6,477 bases of DNA from Spirochaetaceae bacterium (GCA_003566875.1 PXBQ01000513.1:1-6477); one strand, 5' to 3'. Positions 1 to 6,417 are shown, counted from the first letter of the stretch. The notes: generated from the letters alone by a model not told the origin. Program-made: numbers and translations.

Positions 1-681
1 CCCGGGATGAAGGCGCACGGCGTTTCGATGATCTTCTCGCACGCGTTCGATGCGCTCGCGGACGTAACGTCAGACCCGCGCATCGCCGAGGCCGCCGAGT
101 ACCACTGCCGTGAGGTCACCGATCGGTATCTCAGGCCGGAGTCCGGGCTCGTTCTCGAGTACATCGGCATCGACAACACCGCCTTCGACACGCCGGCCGG
201 CCGCGCGGTCGTCCCCGGCCACGCGATCGAGAGCATGTGGTTCCAGATCCATCAACTCCGCAAACGGAACGATACCGAGCGGATCACACGCGCGGTCGCG
301 GCGATCCGGAGGCACTTCGAACTCGGATGGGACAACGAGTTCGGCGGACTGATGCTCGGTCTCGACGCGGAGGGAAAAACACCGGTTTACTGGCAGTATC
401 ACGACACAAAGCTCTGGTGGCCCGCGACCGAGGCGCTGTACGCGCTCCTGCTCGCCCACTCGGTCTGCGGCGAGGCGTGGTGCCTCGAGTACTACCGGCG
501 TATGCGCGACTGGGCGTTCTCGCACTACCCACTGCCCGAGCACGGAGAGTGGCGGCAGAGGCTCGACCGGCGCGGCAGACCGATTACCGAGGTCGTCGCG
601 CTTCCGGTCAAAGACCCGTTCCACCTGCCACGGTCGTTAATTCTCTCGGTCGAGCTGCTCGACGAGATGACCAAGCCGTGA
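1..681 (+). CDS. AGE-family sugar epimerase/isomerase, C-terminal part (5' end outside window)
   Basis: This is the C-terminal part of an N-acylglucosamine 2-epimerase (AGE) family protein, a cytoplasmic alpha/alpha-barrel enzyme that epimerises or isomerises sugars at C2. The frame is open from base 1, before the first ATG at base 7, and about 226 residues are visible against roughly 390-420 for the family, so the start lies upstream. Counting from the ATG at base 7, visible family motifs are PGHAIE (residues 70-75, with His72 matching one catalytic His), a Trp-rich DTKLWWPATEALYA (133-146), GEW (180-182) near the acidic loop, and DPFHLPR (203-209), where His206 matches the second catalytic His. 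The stop is TGA at 679-681. An MFS transporter follows in the same direction after 127 bases, which would suit sugar uptake or export. Family assignment is strong. Substrate (N-acylglucosamine, mannose, cellobiose or other) cannot be told from sequence alone. Confidence 0.9.
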   Translation, partial: PGMKAHGVSMIFSHAFDALADVTSDPRIAEAAEYHCREVTDRYLRPESGLVLEYIGIDNTAFDTPAGRAVVPGHAIESMWFQIHQLRKRNDTERITRAVAAIRRHFELGWDNEFGGLMLGLDAEGKTPVYWQYHDTKLWWPATEALYALLLAHSVCGEAWCLEYYRRMRDWAFSHYPLPEHGEWRQRLDRRGRPITEVVALPVKDPFHLPRSLILSVELLDEMTKP

Positions 682-732
682 AGCGGCGTGCGCGAGCGGT
701 TACCGTCGTTTGACCCTCCGCGCGCCGAGTTG

Positions 733-762
733 TAGAATAGTCGGACCGACACGCTGATTCTA
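733..762. promoter_or_regulatory. Nested inverted repeats before the MFS gene, possible operator or hairpin
   Basis: The 127-base gap between the epimerase and transporter genes holds an exact 6-base inverted repeat, TAGAAT (733-738) and ATTCTA (757-762). Between its arms lies a second palindrome, GTCGGACCGAC (740-750). The two do not share a centre. The element ends 46 bases before the MFS start codon, a plausible place for a repressor site or a leader hairpin. No T-run follows, so it is not an intrinsic terminator. I found no convincing -35/-10 pair beside it. The arms are short enough to arise by chance. Confidence 0.25.
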
Positions 763-790
763 GGCGCTTCGCCGATCGGTCGGAATCCTC

Positions 791-797
791 AAAGGTG
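791..797 (+). promoter_or_regulatory. Ribosome binding site of the MFS gene
   Basis: AAAGGTG lies 11 bases before the GTG at 809. It is a partial Shine-Dalgarno match with long but acceptable spacing. It supports the GTG start, because the first in-frame ATG (base 935) would remove the first membrane helix, and an in-frame TAG at 761 blocks extension upstream. Confidence 0.5.
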
Positions 798-808
798 TCA
801 CTGCAACC

Positions 809-2065
809 GTGATTTTCTCGCGCGGCCGAAACAGAAATATCATCCCGGACGTCGTCTCTCCTGTCTCGTGGAAGCGCACGTTCATCTCGTCGTTTATCGC
901 GCAGATACTCGGTATCCTCGGTTTCTCGTTCGCGATGCCGTTTCTTCCGTTTTTCGTCGCGGAACTCGGCGTCGAGGACGTCGGACAACAGGCACTCTGG
1001 GCCGGGCTGGTCCTTTCGTCGGCTGGACTCACGTTCGCGTTGTTCGCGCCGATCTGGGGCGTGTTAGCCGATAAATACGGAAGAAAGCTCATGGTGTGTC
1101 GCGCGATGTTCGGTGGCGCGCTTACGATGGTGCTGATGTCGTTCTCCCAGACCGTTCCGCAACTCATTGCGTTCAGGTTGTTCCACGGAGTGTTCAGCGG
1201 GACGCTCGCCGCGAGCATCGCTCTGGTCGCGAGCGTGGTACCCCAGCATCGGAGCGGACTGACGCTCGGGATGATGCAGACGGCGGTCTTCATCGGAAAC
1301 GCGATCGGCCCGTTCTTCGGCGGGCTCGCCGCCGACGCGTTTGGATACCGCATGAGCTTCCGAATCGGCGCGGTGCTTACGTTGCTCGGCGGAATGTTTG
1401 TGCTTTTTGGGACGCATGAACGTTTTGCGCGCCCTGATCGCACCGTGCCGTCAGACGCACCGGGATTCAAGGCGATCTTTCTGTTACCGGGATTTGCCGT
1501 GAGCGTTCTCGTTATGTTCGGTGTTCGCTTCAGCAACAGCGTCGCCAATCCGTCATTCCCCCTGATCGTGCGCGACTTCCTTGCCGTTCCGACGCGCCTC
1601 AACAGCATCACGGGGTCAGTCATGGCAGTGACGGCGGTCGCGGCCGCGGTTTCGAGTGCGCTGCTCGGCCACGCGGGTGACCGAGTCGGTCGACGCGGCG
1701 TCTTGATCGCGTGCTGTGTTGGTGCGTGTTTCGCGTCGGCTGGACACTACTTCGCTCAGAGTCTTCCCGTCTTGTTTGCAGTCAGGGTTCTGTTCGGATT
1801 CTCGGTCGCGGGAATGCTTCCCGCGGCGAACTCGATGATACACTCGGTCGTCGATACGCGATCGGTCGGTAAGGCGTTCGGACTCGCGACGTCGATCAGC
1901 ATGCTCGGTATGGCGTTCGGGCCGACGGTCGGCGGGTACCTCGCGATGGGCGCAGGTCTACGTTTCCCATTCCTCGCCACCGCAGTGGGGCAGATAGTTC
2001 TCGCGGCCGTCGTGTACTTCTTTGTCCGCGACCGCATCGCGCCTCCACGCGAAGCGGCGGTGTAA
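809..2065 (+). CDS. MFS transporter, DHA1 family, MdtG-like
   Basis: This is a 418-residue inner-membrane secondary transporter with the expected 12 hydrophobic segments in two halves, joined by a polar central loop near residues 201-220. It starts at a GTG with AAAGGTG upstream. Motif A is clear between helices 2 and 3, GVLADKYGRK (84-93), and repeated in the C-half, GHAGDRVGRR (287-296). A motif B-like stretch RLFHGVFSG (123-131) and the antiporter-type motif C GNAIGPFFGG (163-172) are present, and GMAFGPTVGG (367-376) echoes motif C in the second half. The opening part, SWKRTFISSF then MPFLPFFV and ELGV, closely resembles E. coli MdtG. Motif C argues for drug:H+ antiport-type efflux, but sugar exporters share this fold, and the epimerase just upstream makes a sugar or glycoside substrate possible. 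Family is certain; substrate and direction are not. Confidence 0.93.
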   Translation: MIFSRGRNRNIIPDVVSPVSWKRTFISSFIAQILGILGFSFAMPFLPFFVAELGVEDVGQQALWAGLVLSSAGLTFALFAPIWGVLADKYGRKLMVCRAMFGGALTMVLMSFSQTVPQLIAFRLFHGVFSGTLAASIALVASVVPQHRSGLTLGMMQTAVFIGNAIGPFFGGLAADAFGYRMSFRIGAVLTLLGGMFVLFGTHERFARPDRTVPSDAPGFKAIFLLPGFAVSVLVMFGVRFSNSVANPSFPLIVRDFLAVPTRLNSITGSVMAVTAVAAAVSSALLGHAGDRVGRRGVLIACCVGACFASAGHYFAQSLPVLFAVRVLFGFSVAGMLPAANSMIHSVVDTRSVGKAFGLATSISMLGMAFGPTVGGYLAMGAGLRFPFLATAVGQIVLAAVVYFFVRDRIAPPREAAV

Positions 2066-2082
2066 TAGCTGCGAGGACGGCG

Positions 2083-2799
2083 CTACCACGGCCATTCGCG
2101 GCCGAGATAATCGATCAGCGCCAATTTATCCTCATCGTCGCGCGGTGCGGTGAAGAACGGGATCGCGTACGCCGCCGCGTCTTTCGGCTCGAGGTCCGCG
2201 GTATCGTTTTTTTTGCCGCCCATGTACGACCTCACCCAACCCGGGTGGTACACGCGGAACGTGTAACCTTGTGGCCTGAGATCGTTGAAGAGATTCTTGA
2301 TCCCCATGTTGAGCGCGGCCTTCGACATGCAGTACGCAAACCACGCGTTCCGTTGACTCGCTCCGATGCTACCGGCTTCCGACGAGACAAAGCACAACCT
2401 CTTCATCGATCCACGATCGAGCAACGGGAGAAAAGCCTCGACGGTTCGAACTGGACCGAGCGCGTTGACGTCGTACAACCGGTGCATCTCGTCGTAGTCG
2501 GGGTTCTCGCGGATCGTGCGTGAATTTGTCCACGTGCTGACACCCGCGTTGTTGATCAACATCTCGAGCCGCGGCGTCGCGGCGGCTATCGCGTCGCGCG
2601 CGGAAGCTACCGACTCGGCCGACGCGACGTCGACTGGAACGATCGTCAGCGTGTCCGGGAAACGCTCGGCGAGCTCGTCGAGCTCGTGCCACTCGCTCAT
2701 GTAGCGTCCCGCAAAGACGCGCCATCCGTTCTCCAGCAGATTCCCGGTCAGACCGTGCCCAAGACCACGGTCCGCGCCGGTCACAAAAACTGTTTTCAC
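2083..2799 (-). CDS. Short-chain dehydrogenase/reductase (SDR)
   Basis: This is a classical SDR of 238 residues, close to the usual 250: a cytoplasmic NAD(P)-dependent oxidoreductase that interconverts an alcohol and a ketone. Visible motifs are the cofactor-binding TGADRGLG (7-14), Asp57 contacting the adenine ring, NNAG (83-86), Asn112 of VNALG, catalytic Ser139/Ser140, YCMSK (Tyr156, Lys160), and PGWVR (186-190). I place the start at the GTG at 2799-2797, which overlaps the ThuA-like gene's TGA as GTGA, a typical translational-coupling junction. An in-frame GTG at 2814 would add MVRRR. The independent ribosome binding site is weak (CAGG at 2806-2803), which fits coupling. A run of eight A on the coding strand (2214-2207) falls in the Lys-Lys-Asn codons. 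The full tetrad is intact, so an active enzyme is expected; substrate unknown. Its stop lies 17 bases from the convergent MFS stop. Confidence 0.92.
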   Translation of the reverse strand: MKTVFVTGADRGLGHGLTGNLLENGWRVFAGRYMSEWHELDELAERFPDTLTIVPVDVASAESVASARDAIAAATPRLEMLINNAGVSTWTNSRTIRENPDYDEMHRLYDVNALGPVRTVEAFLPLLDRGSMKRLCFVSSEAGSIGASQRNAWFAYCMSKAALNMGIKNLFNDLRPQGYTFRVYHPGWVRSYMGGKKNDTADLEPKDAAAYAIPFFTAPRDDEDKLALIDYLGREWPW

Positions 2800-3425
2800 G
2801 CGCCTGCGCACCACCGCAGCGCGTTCTCGAGCAGCACCTGGTACGACGGTTCGAGCCAGACCTCGAGATTATGTCCGGGAGTGAGCATGCAGACGCGGCC
2901 GCGTCCCTCCGTTCGTGTCCATCCTCCGGGCTGCTCGCCGTGTTCGGACCGAGTCGTCAGGAAAACGTCGGCCGCGGAGTCGTCGAACGCCATCATGTAG
3001 TGCTCATCGACCGCCGTGAACCGCCCCGCGTCCCCGGTGAGGGGATGGCCGGGTTTCGGCTCGACCGTGACGGGGCACTGCTTTGGATGGCTTTCGAACA
3101 CGCCGCCCATCAGCGCGCGCAGAGCCGGCGTCTCCTTGTAACCGGCCGAGCCCGAGTGCAGCACGAGCAGCGCGTTTCCGCCCCTGACGAACTCGACGAA
3201 CGCCTCTTCGACCTCCGGTGCCATCCAGTCGTCGTCGATCGACTCCGACGTGTTGTTCGCCTTCGAGAGGATCACCGTCGAGTAATCTGCCATCCTCTCG
3301 GGCGTCCAGTCGCGCGCGTCCTCGATCCAGTCGAACGAAAAACCTTTCGCCGTGAGCGGCTCGAGTCCGCCCCGAACGACTTTGGTCGGATGCCAGTGAT
3401 CTCCCGATAGTACCAGTGCGTGCAT
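2796..3425 (-). CDS. ThuA-like domain protein (class I glutamine amidotransferase-like fold)
   Basis: This is a 209-residue ThuA-family protein, likely cytoplasmic, with no signal peptide. ThuA proteins have a glutamine-amidotransferase-like fold and are tied to trehalose and related sugar catabolism, often beside dehydrogenases. Family features are the opening MHALVLSGD strand, GGNALLVLHSG (82-92), DEHYMM (140-145, matching the usual DElY), GRGRVCMLTPGH (175-185 region) and the C-terminal LLENALRWCAG. No Cys-His-Glu amidotransferase triad is evident: the residue after LLVLH is Ser, not a nucleophile Cys. The ATG at 3425 is chosen because GGGAGG lies 5 bases upstream and the protein opens with the first fold strand; an in-frame ATG at 3521 adds 32 residues unlike the family and overlaps the URO-D-like gene. 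It lies 85 bases after the URO-D-like gene and overlaps the SDR gene by 4 bases, suggesting a shared pathway. Confidence 0.85.
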   Translation of the reverse strand: MHALVLSGDHWHPTKVVRGGLEPLTAKGFSFDWIEDARDWTPERMADYSTVILSKANNTSESIDDDWMAPEVEEAFVEFVRGGNALLVLHSGSAGYKETPALRALMGGVFESHPKQCPVTVEPKPGHPLTGDAGRFTAVDEHYMMAFDDSAADVFLTTRSEHGEQPGGWTRTEGRGRVCMLTPGHNLEVWLEPSYQVLLENALRWCAGA

Positions 3426-3430
3426 TTCTT

Positions 3431-3436
3431 CCTCCC
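3431..3436 (-). promoter_or_regulatory. Ribosome binding site of the ThuA-like gene
   Basis: The coding strand reads GGGAGG followed 5 bases later by ATG (3425-3423). This strong Shine-Dalgarno site selects the shorter 209-residue protein over a start at 3521. Confidence 0.8.
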
Positions 3437-3510
3437 GTGGTATTGTCTTTGTAGTGGTGCCGAAATTGTAACCGATCACGCCGTTAAATGCACCGGCCCG
3501 AACGGTCTGT

Positions 3511-4581
3511 TCATTGTTCAATGTGTCGGGCGAGCCGGTCTGCGTCGGTGGTCGAGCGAGCGATCACGTTCAAAAAAAGGCCTTCCACGCGGAGTTCACT
3601 CCGAATGTAGTCCAAATCATCCTCCGAATAGTCTCCCCAGACAACGAGGTTTTTTTGCGACAGGATTTTCCGGAGCGTCGGCATCATTTCTTGAATAGTT
3701 AACCCGCCCACATCGCGATTAACCTCGATTACCTTCAGGCGTTCGATCTTGAGCAAATCGTCAACCACGAAAAACGATTGTGGGTGGAGGTGGACCAAAG
3801 TGTAGTCGTAGCCGGCGCAGATCCGCTCTGCCGCAGGGATGAAAAAATCACGGTAGATCTCGGGTGAGAGGATGGCGGCCAAGTCGTCCTGGAACCAAAT
3901 GGACGGCCCCGGGGCCCAGAGGTGGTAGAAACCGATCGCGGACCCACCGTGGAAGAGCGGTACCAGGCGTTGCTGGGCGGCGATCACGTCCAGAAAAATA
4001 TCGGTCACCCGTTCCACGAAGCGGTGCATCGCGACGGGTTGATCGACCAAAGCAAACACCATCTCCGCCTGGCCCATGACCGTGCCGATCATGTCCGTCG
4101 GCCCCCGCATGATCGGTTGCCCCACCGGAAACCGACCGTTCGAGAGTGCCACCAGCTTGGATGTGAACTCCAGGTATTTTTTTGCCCACGGGCCGTCGGG
4201 ATCGAAGCGCAGCGTCTCGATCTGGTCAAGCGATTCCATCCAAGGCTCGGCGGTGAACGCCGCATCGCCGGCGTAAACCGCACACCCCAGAATTGCCTCC
4301 ATCCACGGGATTCCCGTGTACGGTTCGGCTGTCCAGAAAGCGCTTTGCCCGACTTTCTCGAGCTCACCGAACATGCGCTCGTAATCACCAAGGAAGGCGT
4401 CGACGTCGAGCATCTCGGGGGTAATCCGTTTGCCGGGTACCAGGAGCGGACGTGCGGCGGAGAAATGTCGCGCGATGAAGAAATCACCACACCGGAACGA
4501 CGCGGGTGGAAACGCGACGGGCCGGCGTTCCCAGTACTCCTTATGCAGCGCGATACGCTGCGCGATGCTCGATTCACTCAC
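3511..4581 (-). CDS. URO-D-fold protein (uroporphyrinogen decarboxylase/methyltransferase superfamily), non-HemE
   Basis: This is a 356-residue protein of the uroporphyrinogen decarboxylase superfamily, a TIM-barrel fold shared by HemE and by corrinoid or thiol methyltransferases such as MtaA and CmuA. Family-like segments are GIPWMEAILGC (90-100), GQPIMRGPTDMIG (154-166), the SPEIYRDFFIPAAERI stretch (239-254), TLVHLHPQSFF (261-271), KVIEVNRD (283-290) and NLVVWGDYSED (311-321). The RQAGR motif of true HemE is absent, so a heme role is unlikely. The methyltransferase His-x-Cys zinc motif is replaced by His264-Leu-His266, and the C-terminal Cys position reads LFLNVIARST. Start is GTG at 4581, with GGAGGT six bases upstream; the frame stays open far into the sulfatase gene, but that part is unlike the family. 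Sampled lines have lower GC than the sulfatase gene and it holds three 7-base homopolymers. Fold assignment is good; reaction unknown. Confidence 0.87.
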   Translation of the reverse strand: MSESSIAQRIALHKEYWERRPVAFPPASFRCGDFFIARHFSAARPLLVPGKRITPEMLDVDAFLGDYERMFGELEKVGQSAFWTAEPYTGIPWMEAILGCAVYAGDAAFTAEPWMESLDQIETLRFDPDGPWAKKYLEFTSKLVALSNGRFPVGQPIMRGPTDMIGTVMGQAEMVFALVDQPVAMHRFVERVTDIFLDVIAAQQRLVPLFHGGSAIGFYHLWAPGPSIWFQDDLAAILSPEIYRDFFIPAAERICAGYDYTLVHLHPQSFFVVDDLLKIERLKVIEVNRDVGGLTIQEMMPTLRKILSQKNLVVWGDYSEDDLDYIRSELRVEGLFLNVIARSTTDADRLARHIEQ

Positions 4582-4587
4582 TGTCGT

Positions 4588-4593
4588 ACCTCC
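4588..4593 (-). promoter_or_regulatory. Ribosome binding site of the URO-D-like gene
   Basis: The coding strand reads GGAGGT with 6 bases before the GTG at 4581-4579. This near-perfect Shine-Dalgarno site decides the start in a frame that stays open well upstream, back to 5160. Confidence 0.85.
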
Positions 4594-4602
4594 ATTGCGC
4601 CT

Positions 4603-4616
4603 TGAGTATACACTCA
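4603..4616 (-). promoter_or_regulatory. Candidate -10 box and inverted repeat before the URO-D-like gene
   Basis: In the 71-base gap after the sulfatase gene, the minus strand reads TGAGTGTATACTCA: arms TGAGT and ACTCA around GTAT. It includes TATACT (4610-4605), one change from the TATAAT consensus, 23 bases before the GTG start. The hexamer 17 bases further upstream (GTGCAG) is a poor -35, so a promoter here would be weak or activator-dependent. The inverted repeat could be an operator over the -10. If real, it would let the URO-D, ThuA and SDR genes be expressed apart from the sulfatase. Confidence 0.3.
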
Positions 4617-4652
4617 CACGGTCGCGCCTGCACGCGCAGTGCCACGTGTCGG

Positions 4653-6404
4653 TCAGCGCGAGATATAAACGTAGTACGCCGCGAGCGTATCGTCGCCGAG
4701 AAGAAACTCGGCCGTGAGCTCGGTTTCTCCCGCGGGTAGTTCGACCATGAACTCCGCAGCCGCCGACCCTGCCTCGAGCGGAGTCGTGTACTCGGCGCCC
4801 GCGACCGTGAGCCGCGCTCCGGTCGCCGCCACCGCGGTGCCTCCCTCGTACAGCGCGTGATCGCTCGCGGCGATCGTGTCGCGCCTCCACTCGATGTCGG
4901 GACCTTCGATCCCCGCGGTCACCGCGTACCCCAACTCGCGCGGCCACCGTCTGAGCTCGATACGATACCGACCCGCGGTCTCGACGCGGAGTTCCCAGTA
5001 CCCGCGGCACCGGAATGCCGCACGGATATGGCCCTGGTTCCACGCGACCTCGCAGGCGTCGTTTCTGAGATCGTGGCTTGTCAGAATCGACTCGCTCCAG
5101 CTCTCGCCGCCGATCGCGTGCGGAATCACGCGGTCGAACTGGCGTGAGACGTTTTCCCACCAGGCCTCGTACGCTGCGCGTAACTTGGCGACGACGTCGG
5201 AGTGTTCGCCCGAGACATCGTGACGTTGAGCGGGGTCCGTGCGGATGTCGTACAACTCAGTTCCGTCGATCAAGCGCCACCGGTCGGTCATCGTCGAGCT
5301 CATGCGCCACTTGATTGGGTACGCGACGCGCTGCGAGTCGGTCACGATTACTCGATCGGGCCATTCGGACGGCACGTCCCCCGAACTGCCGGAACGGATC
5401 AACGGTACGAGGCTCCGGCCGTCGAATGACCGCTCCGGGGGCGGCGCGATACCGCAGAGCTCGAGCATCGTCGGCATGAAGTCGACGTTCGCCGCGATTC
5501 GGTTCACGTCGTAGCCGTGCGCGATCTCGCCCGCCGGGTAGCGGAGAAAAAACGGTACACGGTGACCGCCGTCGTACGGCGATCCTTTGACGCCGCGCCG
5601 TCCGGCGTTGTAGCCGTCGAGCACGTGTCCGTCCGAGTCGACGCGCGCGCCGGCGCTCGTCCCGTTATCGGTCATGAAGATCAGGACGGTGTTGTCTTCG
5701 ATCCCGAGCGCGCGCAGGTGCGCTCGCAGCTTCCCGAAGTTCTCGTCGATGTTTGTGATCATGCCGTGAAACCGCGCGCGAGCTTCGCTTTCCGCGCCGC
5801 GATAGAGATCGGCGTACCGGTCCTCGACGTTGTACGGGCTGTGCGGCGCGTTTGTCGGGACGTAGCAGAAAAACGGAGAGTCTTTGTGGTCGCTGATGAA
5901 CCGCATCGCGAGATCGAACCAGACGTCGGTGCAGTAGCCTTCGAACCGGCGAGGGCGGCCGTTCACGAAGTACGTGTCGTCGAAGTAATCGTTACCCCAG
6001 AAATCCGGCGTCTGCGTGATGCCGCCTCCACCGTGCACAACCGCGCTTTGAAAGCCGCGGTCGTGAGGGCGGTACGGGTACGTGTCGCCGAGATGCCACT
6101 TCCCGAAGATGCCGGTCGCGTAGCCGCTCTCGGCGAGCGCCGTCGGGAGCGTCCACTCATCGTCGCGCAACAGAGACCGGCCGCCGATCGTGTGCCACAC
6201 GCCGGTGCTGTTCGCGTAATGCCCGGTCATGAGCCCCGCGCGCGTCGGCGCGCACGTCGGTCCGACGTGAAAGTCGGTCATCCGTGCGGCTTCGCCCGCA
6301 AACGTGTCGATGTTCGGCGTCGTCACGTGAGGATGCCCCGTGAACCCGAGGTCGCCGTATCCTTGATCGTCGGTCAGAACAAAGACGATATTCGGTCGAT
6401 TCAT
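4653..6404 (-). CDS. Sulfatase (arylsulfatase family, formylglycine type) with C-terminal extension
   Basis: This 583-residue formylglycine-dependent sulfatase hydrolyses sulfate esters. Start is the ATG at 6404, six bases after AAGGAGA; an in-frame ATG at 6440 would add MRRPEENERRQP. The protein opens with the first core strand, MNRPNIVFVLTDDQGYGD. Active-site features: metal ligands Asp12-Asp13; the CAPTR signature (Cys51 to be matured, Arg55); GKWHLG (101-106, with Lys102 and His104); NAPHSP (185-190, His188); TDNG (245-248) for Asp246-Asn247; and GVKGSPYDGGHRVP (271-284, Lys273). All catalytic positions look intact. After the sulfatase C-subdomain (ELYDIRTDP, 383-391), about 160 residues from 420 onward form a beta-rich extension (GHI, YWELRVETAGRYRIELRRWP, then ELPAGETEL). 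No signal peptide is visible, odd for an enzyme often exported, so desulfation may be cytoplasmic on an imported substrate. Maturation needs FGE or anSME, neither in this window. It heads the minus-strand cluster; substrate not predictable. Confidence 0.95.
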   Translation of the reverse strand: MNRPNIVFVLTDDQGYGDLGFTGHPHVTTPNIDTFAGEAARMTDFHVGPTCAPTRAGLMTGHYANSTGVWHTIGGRSLLRDDEWTLPTALAESGYATGIFGKWHLGDTYPYRPHDRGFQSAVVHGGGGITQTPDFWGNDYFDDTYFVNGRPRRFEGYCTDVWFDLAMRFISDHKDSPFFCYVPTNAPHSPYNVEDRYADLYRGAESEARARFHGMITNIDENFGKLRAHLRALGIEDNTVLIFMTDNGTSAGARVDSDGHVLDGYNAGRRGVKGSPYDGGHRVPFFLRYPAGEIAHGYDVNRIAANVDFMPTMLELCGIAPPPERSFDGRSLVPLIRSGSSGDVPSEWPDRVIVTDSQRVAYPIKWRMSSTMTDRWRLIDGTELYDIRTDPAQRHDVSGEHSDVVAKLRAAYEAWWENVSRQFDRVIPHAIGGESWSESILTSHDLRNDACEVAWNQGHIRAAFRCRGYWELRVETAGRYRIELRRWPRELGYAVTAGIEGPDIEWRRDTIAASDHALYEGGTAVAATGARLTVAGAEYTTPLEAGSAAAEFMVELPAGETELTAEFLLGDDTLAAYYVYISR

Positions 6405-6410
6405 TGGTTG

Positions 6411-6417
6411 TCTCCTT
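6411..6417 (-). promoter_or_regulatory. Ribosome binding site of the sulfatase gene
   Basis: The coding strand reads AAGGAGA with six bases before the ATG at 6404-6402. It fixes this start rather than the ATG at 6440. In the 73 bases from 6405 to the window end I see no clear -35/-10 promoter. Confidence 0.8.

Noticed and set aside
760..1623. Long open frame on the minus strand opposite the MFS gene (287 codons)
   Set aside because: It is antisense to a clear transporter gene, has low-complexity Ser/Thr/Pro/Asn-rich composition and no recognisable motif; it is a codon-bias shadow.
2066..2082. Bidirectional terminator between the convergent MFS and SDR genes
   Set aside because: The 17 bases show neither a stable stem nor flanking T-runs; the T8 at 2207 is inside the SDR coding sequence.
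3426..3510. Promoter before the ThuA-like gene (TACAAT at 3470-3465 on the minus strand)
   Set aside because: The -10-like hexamer is good, but no acceptable -35 lies 16-18 bases upstream, and the gene order suggests read-through.
3922..4605. 227-codon open frame on the plus strand opposite the URO-D-like gene
   Set aside because: It is antisense to a gene with clear family motifs and its own RBS; the translation looks like no protein family.
4630..4642. GCAC/GTGC hairpin after the sulfatase stop as a terminator
   Set aside because: The stem is only 4 base pairs and no T-run follows in the direction of transcription.
4582..5160. Upstream extension of the URO-D-like frame to a 549-residue protein
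   Set aside because: The added part lies out of frame over the sulfatase C-terminal region, is Arg-rich and unlike any domain, and a strong GGAGGT site marks the GTG at 4581.
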